A model generated the notes under the pieces. It saw only the letters and a program-made list of their open reading frames with translations. It was not told the DNA's origin and searched no databases. Source: Blasia pusilla (taxonomy: Eukaryota; Marchantiophyta; Marchantiopsida; Blasiales). Taken from it: 64,000 nt of DNA. The stretch spans positions 868,001-932,000 of the forward strand of contig CM114273.1 in the NCBI GenBank assembly GCA_050084515.1. Direction: 5' to 3'. Position numbers and translations under genes: made by a program. Positions 1-9,560 of the stretch are shown piece by piece (position 1 is the first letter of the stretch; each line of letters begins with the position of its first letter).

Positions 1-449
1 TACGAATTGAATCGTGCGGCGAGAATGAGTGCGGTGAGAATGACCTGGGCACTCATTTATGCATGCATGCTTGCTTGCAAGACATTTCTAGACGGACATT
101 GTACGCCATGTTAATCTTATTCGTGATATATACAGCGGAAGTGTGCCTGTTTGTGAAGCTTCTACTTCTTCCTCCTCTTCAATGCCGAGGACAGTTGAAA
201 AGTGGTCCAATTCCGGTGCTAGCAACACATTGTTTCTATTTGGATTCTCTCTGAAACATATGATCGATTTAATTTCCACCAATCGGCTGTCACCATTGGT
301 CCCACATATTTCTTTGAGCAATACATCCTTCGACATCTAGTTTCTGTTGCAAAGCAGAGTGGAGCTCTCAGCGTATTAGCCTCGATGATTGCTCTTTGTT
401 TGAAGTCTTTGAAGTTTTCTGGTTAAGTTTGAACTGGTTTTTCCTCCAG
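1..449. other. Left edge, no defensible gene
   Basis: Open frames exist on both strands at about 88-340, but none matches a family I recognise and they overlap each other, so I treat them as chance or as part of a captured fragment. The minus-strand frame ends in an acidic EEEEEV stretch. The final 10-15 bases before position 450 form a good plant 3' splice site (T-rich tract then CAG), which belongs to the phosphorylase fragment that follows. Confidence 0.5.
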
Positions 450-506
450 GAACTAGATGCTGCGCTTGGAAATGGTGGTCTCGGGTGCCTTGCTGCATGC
501 GACTAA
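450..506 (+). pseudogene. Exon fragment of alpha-glucan phosphorylase
   Basis: Directly after a T-rich tract and CAG acceptor, the plus strand reads ELDAALGNGGLGCLAAC and then meets a TAA stop. This matches the strongly conserved glycogen/starch phosphorylase segment D-A-A-L-G-N-G-G-L-G-R-L-A-(A/S)-C, with Cys in place of the conserved Arg. The following residues (normally FLDS and onward) are absent: the frame gives D then stop. No other phosphorylase exon is visible nearby, so this is an isolated scrap, probably captured by a mobile element or left from an ancient duplication. The family match rests on one short but highly characteristic motif. Confidence 0.6.
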
Positions 507-2749
507 CACAAACATTTGTACATCGAAGCCGTTCAATAAGAAGTAAAATCGGTCAATCCCAGTAAGGCACCTTGTCCCTCCAATCCCCAGATTTGAGGAT
601 GTAATCTTGCAATTTGATCTTGATTCCAGTTGTTAGTGCGGTGCTCTGGATTGCGAGTGCACGCGGGAAGTTTGTCGTCGTCGTCCGAAAGCTCGCAGCG
701 AGCGAAGGAAGGAGAGAGAGAGGTAATCGAAAGACGCGCGGTATGGAGAAGTGAAACCCGAGTAGTATCGGCCGTGGCGATTGATCCTGCAATCAGCAGA
801 CGTGAGAACGTAATCGTGGAACTTTTCGATTTGGATCCTCATTCCCAATTGTCCGTGGCGGTTTGCTCGGGATTCTGATGGACAGCCGAGAAGAGAGAAA
901 GCTGGAGATCCCGAAAGAGAGAAATCACGACAAAAGGTATGAAGTCTCCCTGGACGTTTCACGCGCTTGTTGCCTGCAAATTTTGCAAGTGACTGCTAGA
1001 AGCATTGCTCGTTTAGAGAAGAACTACGGTTGTGCAAAATTAGGTGCTCGTTCAATCCCATTCAGATCCAACCTCCAAGACTTTAAAGAATTTCTTCTTC
1101 AATTCTTTTGCCTCCTTGCAATAGAGAGCTCTGAAAACGAATGCAGAGCGATGAATGATCGGGAAATCTTGGAAATTCTCCAATGAAAGATTCATTAGGC
1201 CGGTCTACTCCTCAATTAGATGCGAAGTATAATCTCCTGGGAGTTGATTGCCACAAAGACTTAATGTGTGTAGTCTTGAACATCTTTGATTGAACTGAAC
1301 TTAAATCACAGCTAGACTTTCATCCCCCAGTTTTGATTAAATCTGACATATCATCCTGAACCTTTTCATTCTTCTACTTTCTTCGGAAAACACGGAATGC
1401 TGCTGGACAAGCTAACATCCATAACAGTCCCACCCTAGATTTCTGTCTCGACCCAAAATTTATAGTTTTCAATTGTGCATCTGGACTGTATTTCTATCTA
1501 TACACTATAATTTATAGAGATTGCAAGCACATCACATGGGATCTTCATTGACAGAACTGATGATGCTTGGAGTTGCGGCTAAGTCTGAGTAACTTTTGAA
1601 ACAAGTTCAAGGTCCATTCACGCCCTGTCTAAATGCACTCTACTATTTTAGCATGGATGCATATGTCCTCCCTCGTCGACATCATCATTCTTGCCTCGGT
1701 CTCTATTGTTATTTGAACTTACCATGTCGATCCATTCATGGAGTAATTCACTAGATCATAGAGGGAAGAGGCAAATGCTTCAAACCCAACAACGTCGCAT
1801 GTCGAAAGTGTGCTCTGGATCGACTGAGTAGCTATGCAAAACCCTGGGATTGATCTCCTTGGGATGGCGGGACTGTTCAACCGGTCTTATGGCATTTCAA
1901 AGACTAAAGGAGGAAGAAAGACCAAGATCCACATTCTGATAGTAACTCTAGCTCCTACTCTAGTGAATCTACGTGTTCTCAAAATGACTTAAGTACATCA
2001 ATATCATAAGAACTGAAGAAGGAATTGCCAGAGAGTGAGTCTCTCCTGTTTGTGAATCGAGAGAGGGTCATGCCGACTCGAGTTGTAATCACGATAGTAG
2101 TAGATGTGGTCAGATCTTGGATGCACAAAAGCAGTGGGACTTGTTCTTCTCCAGCCTCTGCAAGTGTGAACTCTTTCCACTCATCCCAGAAGCAATGTGA
2201 TCAGTGCCATCTGTTCTATACCCGGTACCATGTAGTACAATCACAACAGCTACAAGAGAAAACACACGTTTTCTGCAATTAATTTGAACAAAATGAATTA
2301 ATTGCATGCTATGTCAAGTCTGAGGGGAATCCCCCTCTTTTGGCAAGCGGGGTTGGGAACGGCGGGATGGACCACTATTTGATTCATATAGCCGCATTTT
2401 TTTTGCAATTAACCCCCATATCTGACAATGGCGGCTAATTCTGTGTCATCTTCTCACGATAAATTAGAAACTCGTGTTGAATTGACTACCTCTTAATTCT
2501 TATGAAATCTACACACCGTGTTTGGACGTTGCTATATTGTAAACGACCGAATGTAAGTAAATCCATAAGCCTCCCAACACACTCATTAACACTCCTCTCA
2601 CCCCCTTCACAGTCCGCCTCTATATAGCCACCCAGTGTATATAGCAGCCAACTCTATATAGCCGCGGCGTTTGGTGAGTCATTATCATTGCATATGTAGG
2701 TGTCATTCTGAAAGTATGTTGTTTGTAACTGCACCCAGGAAAAGAAACC
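507..2749. other. Intergenic stretch with a weak first-exon candidate
   Basis: Mostly non-coding. At 878-936 an ATG opens a short charged peptide beginning MDSREERKLEIPK that ends at a good donor (AAAAG/GTATGA), preceded by a purine-rich leader with GAGAGAG near 710-720. It could be the first exon of a plant gene, but I could not find a convincing second exon. From about 2330 the sequence becomes AT-rich with short CTATATAG-type boxes at 2622, 2636 and 2654. These may be the promoter side of the cluster that begins at 2750. Confidence 0.3.
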
Positions 2750-3337
2750 ATGGCAGAAGAATACCCGTTGGAGGAAGTTCATTACAGAACTGATTTTGCG
2801 AGAATTGAGCAGAATGTAGATGAGGATAAGCTTTTGCTGATGGGAATTCAAGGTATCTGGAATGTATCATGGGTTGAATGTGACAAGGATATGGTAGTGT
2901 ATTTCTTAAGCACCTTCAACCCAATTAAATCAGAGGGATTGGTTAGAAAAAGATATCCAGACAATTTACATAAGTATGCGTTAGAACTGTCCCCCGAATT
3001 GATCGCGAAGGCATTCCAATTCTCAAATATTGGCACATATTTGTCAATGGAGAGACAACACACCGAACAAGAGGAGCCAACCCTCTATCAGAAATATCTC
3101 ACAAAAATTGAGAAGACAAGTCATGGGTACAAACATTGCTATCTTGTACCCCAATCCTTTTGTCTTATTTTGACACAGTTAAATCGATGCTTTCACATGA
3201 AGGCTAATCCGGAGTGTGTGCCTGCTAGCATGCTTTCCATGGCATGTCGCGCTTGGGAGGGAAAACCGATTGATTGGGCAACATATGTCTACCGAAAACT
3301 TATGCTCGACATAAAGGCGTTCTCCGACCAAGAGTGA
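2750..3337 (+). CDS. Putative plant transposon-type protein, 195 aa
   Basis: Continuous 195-codon frame starting with ATG in a good plant context (ACCATGGCAGAAG) and ending with TGA. It is acidic near the N-terminus (EEYPLEEVHYRTDF). In its second half it has the pattern CYLVPQSFCLILTQLNRCF, then PASMLSMACRAWEGKPIDW near residues 158-176, then YRKLMLDIKAF. This resembles the helical region of 'putative plant transposon protein' domains, where a short conserved block is followed by an aromatic/basic helix, but the resemblance is weak. No catalytic residues, zinc finger or signal peptide are visible. It is the first ORF of the 2.7-8.7 kb cluster. It may belong to an unclassified mobile element or be a domesticated gene; the function is unknown. 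Confidence 0.45.
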   Translation: MAEEYPLEEVHYRTDFARIEQNVDEDKLLLMGIQGIWNVSWVECDKDMVVYFLSTFNPIKSEGLVRKRYPDNLHKYALELSPELIAKAFQFSNIGTYLSMERQHTEQEEPTLYQKYLTKIEKTSHGYKHCYLVPQSFCLILTQLNRCFHMKANPECVPASMLSMACRAWEGKPIDWATYVYRKLMLDIKAFSDQE

Positions 3338-3623
3338 AGAAGGAGAAACAGAGAGAGAGCGCTTGATGTGAGTGCTTTTGACAATTTTGTTCAACCATGG
3401 AGATATTCCTCGGACTCATCCTTTGTTGCCATGGCTACACTTGTCTCTCCTCCGCTTCAGATTCAAGAGGATGCGCGATGGCACCTCTGCTGAATCATCC
3501 CAACATATTGATGGAGGAAAGGTGGTTGGAAGGCCCGGATAGCTTCGGAAACAAAGTTGGAAAAGCTAAAGCTAAAGAAAGCAAGTGCGGCGACAAGAGT
3601 GGCGGCTCTTAATCAAATTGAAG

Positions 3624-4557
3624 ATGCCCGAAAGAAAAAGAAGGCCAAAAACAATACCAGAGCCTGATGAAGAAGATAAATCACAAGGTAATTCCGACTT
3701 TGTGGCTCCTCCCCGAAAAGCAAGGAGAAAGATAAAAGCGCACAAAGACGATGATGCGTCGACGAATGTTGAAAGTCCCTTTGTAAGTTTTTACAAGCAA
3801 AAAATTTTGCATTTACTTTTTCAGCTCTATTTTGGTTTCTTTCTTTAGTAATATGACACATGTATTCGGCCTATGTAATTTTCTGCATAGGTTTCTGCAG
3901 TTGTGGCGAGTTCCAAATTGCCGGAGGTAACCAAAGTGGGCAAGAAAAATCAACCTATTGTAACGTTCTTAACGCTTGCAAATGCTACAAGTGAAGGTTG
4001 TCAAACACGGCGGTTAATAGATGCTATGGTCTCACAATGCTTTGTTGTGGTTCTGGCGGTTATGTCGGACTCCTCCCCCTGTTTGTGTGTATGAACCGCG
4101 CTCGATTGTTCAAACATGTCTTGGGATTTAGACGGATATTTTCCCTTCGGTGTTGAAACCTTTCTTGTGCTTATGGCGGATATTTTCATTTTCCTTCCAC
4201 TTCTTTTCTGCAAGTAGTTGGTTCCCCTTACTGTTGAAACATTGGTTCTGGTTGTGCTTGCGGTGGTGGCGGATGTTTTCCATTTCATATGACTTCTTGT
4301 CTCGAACTTGATGATTCCTCGACGGTTATACCATATGTACTTTATGTCGGCGGATAAATCCAATCCTGATTTGTACCTTGATGCTGGTTTGAGGTTAAAT
4401 TCTTCTTGCTTCTTAATCTTTTATACGCGTTTGAGTTAATTCATATTCACCCTATGTGCAGGACAAAGGAGGACCTTCAAGGCCACGACGCGCCAAATTG
4501 GCTATTAGCGGCCTTGAATTGCATTTTGAAGTGAAGGTGGAACCTTCGAGCATGTAG
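3624..4557 (+). CDS. Candidate three-exon basic peptide, about 96 aa
   Basis: Three segments join with all intron phases equal to zero. Exon 1 (3624-3782) starts at ATG (MPERKRRPKTIPEPDEEDK) and ends at a consensus donor, CCTTT/GTAAGT. Exon 2 (3891-3926) begins after TGCATAG and reads VSAVVASSKLPE before GTAACC. Exon 3 (4462-4557) begins after ATGTGCAG and reads DKGGPSRPRRAKLAISGL, ending EVKVEPSSM then TAG. The product would be strongly basic (PPRKARRKIKAHK), suggesting nucleic-acid binding or nuclear targeting. Just upstream (about 3530-3660) another frame reads a lysine-rich coiled-coil-like stretch, so the true 5' structure may differ or the locus may be frameshifted. The phase agreement supports the model; the function is unknown. 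Confidence 0.35.
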
Positions 4558-5771
4558 AAATCGGTGTGCGTCTAGGCGGGCTTTCTTTGAAGACAGGGAA
4601 GGGATTTGAAAATGAAGCTGCTTCAGGATATGCTAGCGACATAGACAAGAGTCTATTTGGTGAGGATCATTTGGATGGGGGAAAGGAGATTGGCACACCT
4701 GGAGCTGCAATCCGTCATGTGCTTCATCAAGTAAGAGAGGAGTTGAAGGCTGATGTGCAGAAAGATTCGGCTGGGAAAAATGGCATACACTTGGATGGCA
4801 ATGAGGCACGTGGTGGCTTGTTGAAAGGAATAAGTTTGGCCAAATCATCACCGTGTGTTCCGCTTTCACCTACACTAGAGGATGGTGTTCAGAGTGGATC
4901 CAAGCATGACGTGGACAATTTGGAATGGCCTTCACAAGCGTTTGCAAGTCTTGGGATCTCAGAGTGGAATACACAAAGGTTGGCATGTTCACAAGGTTGG
5001 GAAATTTCGTCAAGGTCAGATTGGGGAAATAGGGGAGGCTCCCTACATGGGAGAGATTCAGGTGTGGAGCCACCGGAGAAAGAAAATGCCCCACAACCAG
5101 AGGCAAGAAAGAAGGTGGCCCCAACTCCAGAAGTAGAGGTACCAAGCAAACCATCGGTGGGAGTGGCCGTGCAACCAATTGCCACCAAGTTCTCCGTGGA
5201 CCGGGACTCCCAAACACTTGAGAGCCACATTATCAATCGAGGTTCTCAAACGACAGATCAGATAACTATGGAAAGGGATGTCCAAACACTTGATGTCGTG
5301 CTCATCACCCGAGGTTCTCAAATGAGCGAAGTGCAATTGGTGACAAGATTGTGCCAAACCGAAATTGTGCTTACTATGGAGCAGCAGATACAGACAAATC
5401 CTTGCAAAGAACCAATACTGATCAGCCGAGATTTTCAATATGAGGTAATACACCTGGTTAATCGCCATTGCCAAACTGATTTCAACCCTTCTGTACAAAA
5501 TGCATTTGCACAAACTGAAGGGCGTTACTTCTCTTACTATGACCAACATGGGGAGATTCCTAAACGCAGGGCGCCCGTTCTAAGTGAAGAGTACTGGTAT
5601 TCCGGTGACGGCTTTGAACAAAATCCTGGATATGACTTTAGGTTGATTAGCTTGCGGACAAAGGCGGATCGTCAAGTACCTGGTGAGAAGGAGTTATGTG
5701 AGAATCACCCTTGCAACGAACATTCGTCAGGAGCGGATGAAGCGGGGAATGTTCCATCTGAGAAGCTGTAG
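4530..5771 (+). CDS. About 410-aa exon with a tandem 'R-x-x-Q-T' motif array
   Basis: Longest open frame of the window. It is open from a TGA near 4527, with no in-frame ATG at its beginning, so it is probably an internal or last exon (the only nearby start is GTG at 4566). The first half is polar and low in aromatics. The middle is proline/lysine-rich (PPEKENAPQPEARKKVAPTP). From about 5185 to 5525 nine short units repeat with a period of 11-16 residues: RDSQT, RGSQT, RDVQT, RGSQM, RLCQT, QIQT, RDFQY, RHCQT and FAQT, separated by hydrophobic/threonine linkers. Q is invariant and T nearly so. Such arrays resemble multivalent dynein light chain (LC8) binding segments, whose core is x-T-Q-T with S, V, C, I or A tolerated before Q. 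That is inference from motif shape. The frame ends VPSEKL then TAG. Confidence 0.5.
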   Translation, partial: SEGGTFEHVEIGVRLGGLSLKTGKGFENEAASGYASDIDKSLFGEDHLDGGKEIGTPGAAIRHVLHQVREELKADVQKDSAGKNGIHLDGNEARGGLLKGISLAKSSPCVPLSPTLEDGVQSGSKHDVDNLEWPSQAFASLGISEWNTQRLACSQGWEISSRSDWGNRGGSLHGRDSGVEPPEKENAPQPEARKKVAPTPEVEVPSKPSVGVAVQPIATKFSVDRDSQTLESHIINRGSQTTDQITMERDVQTLDVVLITRGSQMSEVQLVTRLCQTEIVLTMEQQIQTNPCKEPILISRDFQYEVIHLVNRHCQTDFNPSVQNAFAQTEGRYFSYYDQHGEIPKRRAPVLSEEYWYSGDGFEQNPGYDFRLISLRTKADRQVPGEKELCENHPCNEHSSGADEAGNVPSEKL

Positions 5772-6260
5772 AGCGTTGCAAGTGGAGGAGACAACCCTAG
5801 TGCTGTACAAGGAAATGAGATGTCCTTTCTGATTCAATCCAAAGAAGAGCAAAAATTATCATCAAGAGAACAAATGGTAGTGGTTCCTTTACTTACACTC
5901 CCAAACACGTTAATGCAAAGGCTCTTTAATTATTATCATAAAAGATAATTCAACTTTCTTACTGTTGCTTATTGTGGCTAATGGGATGGGAATTGAAATG
6001 AGACACAACAAAGTTTTGGAGAGGTAGAATTGTCACGGCGGATATATATAGAATTCCATTTGGTTAAGGCCAGTCTAGAGGGAGAATGTTTATAGTTTTG
6101 CCTATTCCTCTACTGCGGTGGATAAATTCCATCACAATTCGAGTGCCCAATGACACGTAAACGGATAGAGGGCTAACTCTGAAAGTATCTTGGCGGTTGA
6201 ATATGTGTTCCGGCAGTTATTTACAGGTGGCGTCTAAATATTTTAACTCATGTTGGTGTG
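5772..6260. other. Spacer or intron between cluster exons
   Basis: AT-rich sequence with multiple stops on both strands. A short frame continues after 5771 without clear coding character. A possible acceptor (TTTACAG/GTGGCG) lies near 6225 and another (TTTCACAAG) just before 6272, which would lead into the next coding-like segment. Confidence 0.3.
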
Positions 6261-6271
6261 TTGTTTCACAA

Positions 6272-6746
6272 GAAGGGAATGTGGACAGGACCGCGCCAGG
6301 GTCTCCTTTAGTAGACAGTGAACCATCAGTTGTGGATGAGCGGATTTTTGAGTTGTGTAGGTCTTATGTAGGGGTGAGGCCAGAGCACTCCACGCATCTA
6401 CATTTTTGGGAGGACAGAATAGACGGAAAGGAGAAGTCGCCGCCCAGATTGGACAAGTACTTGGATGTCTTTGGAGAAACAGACACATTGCCTTGATATG
6501 TGAGAGAGAGAAGCTATATGCTAACTTAGGCTTATCTGGATATGATTACGCAGCTTTATGGCTTGAAGCATTGGATAGAGTCACTTTGCCATGAAAGAGA
6601 TTATAGTTGAGAATTCAACATTCTTGAGTGAACTCCTGAGTAAGTTAGGTATCTCCACAAAAGAAGGAGATCATAGCTCGTCCCTCAAACAGGCTCTCAA
6701 GGAAGTAGACAGATTGCAAAAGCATGCTATGACTCCTCTAGAGTAG
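6272..6746 (+). pseudogene. Broken coding exons of the same cluster
   Basis: Three overlapping or adjacent frames look coding. First, 6275-6496 reads EGNVDRTAPGSPLVDSEPS onward with HLHFWEDRIDGKEKSPPRLDKYLDVFG. Second, a +1-shifted frame to 6594 reads REKLYANLGLSGYDYAALW and ends DRVTLP then TGA. Third, an ATG immediately after (6591) gives a 51-aa helical peptide, MKEIIVENSTFLSELLSKLG onward, ending at 6746. The switch of frame inside a coding-like stretch suggests either a frameshift mutation or unrecognised small introns. I do not recognise the family. The position downstream of the QT-array frame and the same strand suggest they were once one gene or operon-like element. Confidence 0.35.
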
Positions 6747-7095
6747 AAGCTCAATGCAGATGTAGTAGTGACATTGTACACTCATGTGACTCCTTTGAAT
6801 GAATAAATGTCCAAGTTTTGTTAGTATATGGCATATGAGTGTGGAACAAATATGATATTCTTGCATCTCTAAATACCAAAAGTTTGGCATGTTTAAACTT
6901 TGCAGAGTAGGTGTATATCTATTACCATATAGCCACCATAACTTTAAGCCGCAAAAAGTTTAACAGGGAAACTACGAAACCATTGTGCTTTATTACAGAA
7001 AGGCATGCACATTTACAATCACTGGGTATTAAGGGGACCCATTGGGCGTGGTTCAACATCCGCTCCACCACGCAGTGCATCCTTTAAGCACATGA
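6747..7095. other. AT-rich spacer between convergent ORFs
   Basis: No gene seen. This is the convergent 3' space between the plus-strand cluster exons and the minus-strand RPA-like frame. It is AT-rich and contains ATTAATAAA-like polyadenylation-type words on both strands. Confidence 0.4.
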
Positions 7096-7890
7096 TCAAT
7101 GTACTAGCACCCACTTGGGAGGTACTAACTTGAGTTTGAACTTCTTGAAGTGGGTTTGAATGAGCGGCCATATTAGCGAAATGTCTCCAAGATTCTTTTG
7201 CAAACCTTCAGCCTTTACTAAAATACTATTGAGGTGTGTAGTGAACTGCTGCTCAACGCCATCAGTAAGTCGATGTTCTCTAAGGGAGGTGGTCACATCA
7301 TCAACAAATCCAGCTCCTACTTTATCCGCCGGCTGAACCTCCTGACTAACTTTCACCACGAGTGGAAGCAACTTCCGGATCGGGATGATCTTTCGAGTAG
7401 CAGTATGCACAATGCCTTCTAGAGCTCCTGCTCTATGCTCCAAAAGAAACATCCAGATACCACGCGCTTGCATTTGTGAGTGAGAGATTTGGTTGTCGAT
7501 ACTCATCTTCTCAAAATCTACAGCAGACATACCCATAAAAGCATCTCCACCTTGCCAAACTATGAACTTTTGAACATTCTGAGGAATGTATTCAACCACA
7601 TCATCATTTAAGCCCAAGAAAAAGATCCACTTTGTCATTGATCCGTGCTCGCCACATACGTGATCAATACAAGCCCGATTGTTGCTTCGTGGCTCGGTCG
7701 TCCTATTGCAGTTGCCCATTTCTCTACTTCCTCTGAAGGCGCAAGCAGGGTAAGTATAACGCCTTGCATCATTGGTTCCAACCTGCACAACAAAAGCCTT
7801 CACCCATATAGGAGGGAATGACATATTGGCTACCCTTTCTTGCTCCAATACACTCAATTTCGACACGCCCATTCCTTGCCTTGGTAACAT
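7096..7890 (-). CDS. RPA1 C-terminal (zinc ribbon/OB-fold)-like protein, 264 aa
   Basis: Single ATG-started frame of 264 codons; the frame is closed by a TGA 13 codons upstream. Residues 28-150 follow the layout of the replication protein A large-subunit C-terminal OB domain. There is a beta strand WVKAFVVQVG, then YTYPAC (C50), then NCNR (C61), CIDHVC (C74, C79), a W-x-F strand (WIFFLGLND), and finally F-x-VWQGGDAFMGMSAVDFEKM, which matches the family's F....A..ilG.sA.el..m block. The four Cys could bind zinc, although the spacing (10, 12, 4) is wider than in canonical RPA1. Residues 160-264 are helical/amphipathic and unrelated to RPA1. RPA-like proteins travel with plant Helitrons, so this may be mobile-element cargo, but no Rep/helicase is in the window. 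Confidence 0.55.
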   Translation of the reverse strand: MLPRQGMGVSKLSVLEQERVANMSFPPIWVKAFVVQVGTNDARRYTYPACAFRGSREMGNCNRTTEPRSNNRACIDHVCGEHGSMTKWIFFLGLNDDVVEYIPQNVQKFIVWQGGDAFMGMSAVDFEKMSIDNQISHSQMQARGIWMFLLEHRAGALEGIVHTATRKIIPIRKLLPLVVKVSQEVQPADKVGAGFVDDVTTSLREHRLTDGVEQQFTTHLNSILVKAEGLQKNLGDISLIWPLIQTHFKKFKLKLVPPKWVLVH

Positions 7891-8281
7891 GCTTGAAAGC
7901 CTCTCGATTCTTCAAAACTCTCTGATTCTAACTACAATATTGCATCTGCACTTCTCTGTATTTAGCCGCCGATAGACACCCTTTGAAGTTTTCCCGCCTA
8001 AAATTACTATCTCGGCTAAACGAAATGCCTGCAACCACGATCCATAGTTCTTCCATGCACACACGCAGCAGTGTACCTGGCGTGGTACCTAAACGCTACG
8101 AGAACATAATCGGCCAAACCGGTGGAAACAATTGCAAATACCGGCACAGGCGGGTAAAGGGGCCTATTTAGAAATGATATTTTGTAGGGGGCGCTATAGG
8201 GGTAGTAAGTGGGTAGGGGGCCCCTTAAGCAACTACCTCAATTTTATAAGGTCTTGGAATAGGTTTAGGCACTGCAGTTGT
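7891..8281. other. Upstream region of the RPA-like frame
   Basis: Probable 5' region of the minus-strand RPA-like frame. It contains GC-rich runs of G and C near 8186-8226 (GGGGGCGC and GGGGGCCCC). No defensible gene is visible. Confidence 0.35.
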
Positions 8282-8642
8282 GATGGTCTTAAGATTCTTG
8301 ACTTGATATGCATTTACAATGCCCACAAGATACTTCATATGGGATGCATTTGTGCTTTTCTTATAATACTCGGCATGATATGCATTTATGATACTCTTAA
8401 GATACTTAATGGGACCTGCAGTTTTTTCCTTAATATCCTTCATATGATCGGCATTAGTGATACTCCTAAGATACTTCATATTATGTGCATTTATGCACCG
8501 TTTATGATACTTGACATGATATGTGTTTCTAATCATCTTAATATACCTCATGTGGTTTTCCTTTTTGTTACTCTTAATATACTTGATGTGTTTTACATTT
8601 ATGATGCTCTTAAGATACTTCACATGATCTTCATTCATGATT
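8282..8642 (-). repeat. 36-bp minisatellite (about 10 copies) encoding a 12-aa repeat
   Basis: About ten units of 36 bp, diverged by substitution but almost without length change (one unit is shortened). On the plus strand each contains CTTAAGATACTTCATATGAT followed by a variable GCATTTAT tail. On the minus strand 8225-8689 is one open frame of 154 codons (from a non-ATG start) in which every unit gives a 12-residue repeat, roughly I-I-N-A-x-H-x-K-Y-L-K-S. Examples are NEDHVKYLKS, NVKHIKYIKS, NAHNMKYLRS and NASHMKYLVG. The plus strand is also open here (8132-8674) with a hydrophobic ILHMICIYDALK pattern. Because a multiple-of-three period keeps frames open automatically, openness alone does not prove translation. 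Conservation of N, H, K, Y and basic positions between units is nevertheless suggestive. Confidence 0.75.
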
Positions 8643-8689
8643 TGTTTCACATGACCATACAAGAGGGCTTCTAGTAAGAGTCCATACAC

Positions 8690-9189
8690 AAGACATGCAA
8701 TGGTTTCATTCCAAGAAGAGAGCCGACTTCAATAGTTCAAGTGACACTCATGACGCTTACGAGCATTGGAAGGAGATGGCCATGGGCACTTCCGCAAGCT
8801 TGAAGATCGTCACCATGACTCATCCTAATTGTGAACTTCCTACACATGTCAATCAATCCAAATGGCAATGTAACACACCTCCATACGCATGTATGGCACC
8901 TGTTACAAAATTGATCGTGGATGTGTGCATGGACAACATCTAGATTCCAAGCTACGGATTTCCATACGATCTTGGTGGAGAGGTAAGAAATTGAAACAAG
9001 ATTTCAGCTTAGAATCCTCAAGTTGAAATGACCATCATCTAAATTGGAATCAAACTTTTTTGTGAACAAGGATTGAGTGAGATTGCATTGTCTAGTTATG
9101 TTAAAAGTTTATGAATTTGTCTCTCTTGCACTACCCATTCAAGTCTTGGATCAAGAGATTAACCATATTTTGTGGTGAGTTTATGTTTC
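8690..9189. other. Repeat-derived, no gene
   Basis: Contains a short frame (8695-8943) with no recognised family, and a stretch after 8950 that reads as decayed repeat DNA leading into the dispersed segment at 9190. No regulatory signal stands out. Confidence 0.35.
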
Positions 9190-9445
9190 GGGTTTAAACT
9201 AAGAAACCGTCCGAGATGCACTTTGAGGAATCAACCATCACGCGATTTGGAGAGATTGGCCAAGGTTTGGGAGAGAGGCTACCTAAGGAGATGGTATGCA
9301 CCTCGGAAGACTCTGAACCGTTTAATCTTTGGTGATTTCACCAACTTGCGCATGGAGTATGTGACGAATTGGGTCTCCGAGACTCAACCCAATACTTCCA
9401 TTTGTAAGAATCAAGTTTGGAATATCTTTGCAGGCTAGCAAGGAG
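9190..9445 (+). repeat. Dispersed repeat, copy A
   Basis: Diverged duplicate of 28795-29045. Both contain the run TTGAGGAATCAACC / TTGAGAAATTAACC, then GGAGAGATTGG / GGAAAGATTGG, AGGAGATGGTA / AGAGAGATGGTA, and GAGACTCAACCCAATACTTCC. In this copy the frame 9172-9438 is open (YLRRWYAPRKTLNRL), but the other copy is broken, so it is most likely internal sequence of a retroelement rather than a gene. Confidence 0.6.
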
Positions 9446-9560
9446 GAATAGAGGTTTAACTCTACTATGTGTCATCGCATAGCACCCCTAACTTCATCAA
9501 GGATGCTGATGCCCAACGTTATCACCTCCTCGTAGTCGCTCACGGCTCCATGTCTACTAG

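Noticed and set aside
8132-8674. 180-codon hydrophobic plus-strand frame
   Set aside because: It is the antisense of the 36-bp repeat; the opposite strand gives the more protein-like, polar repeat.
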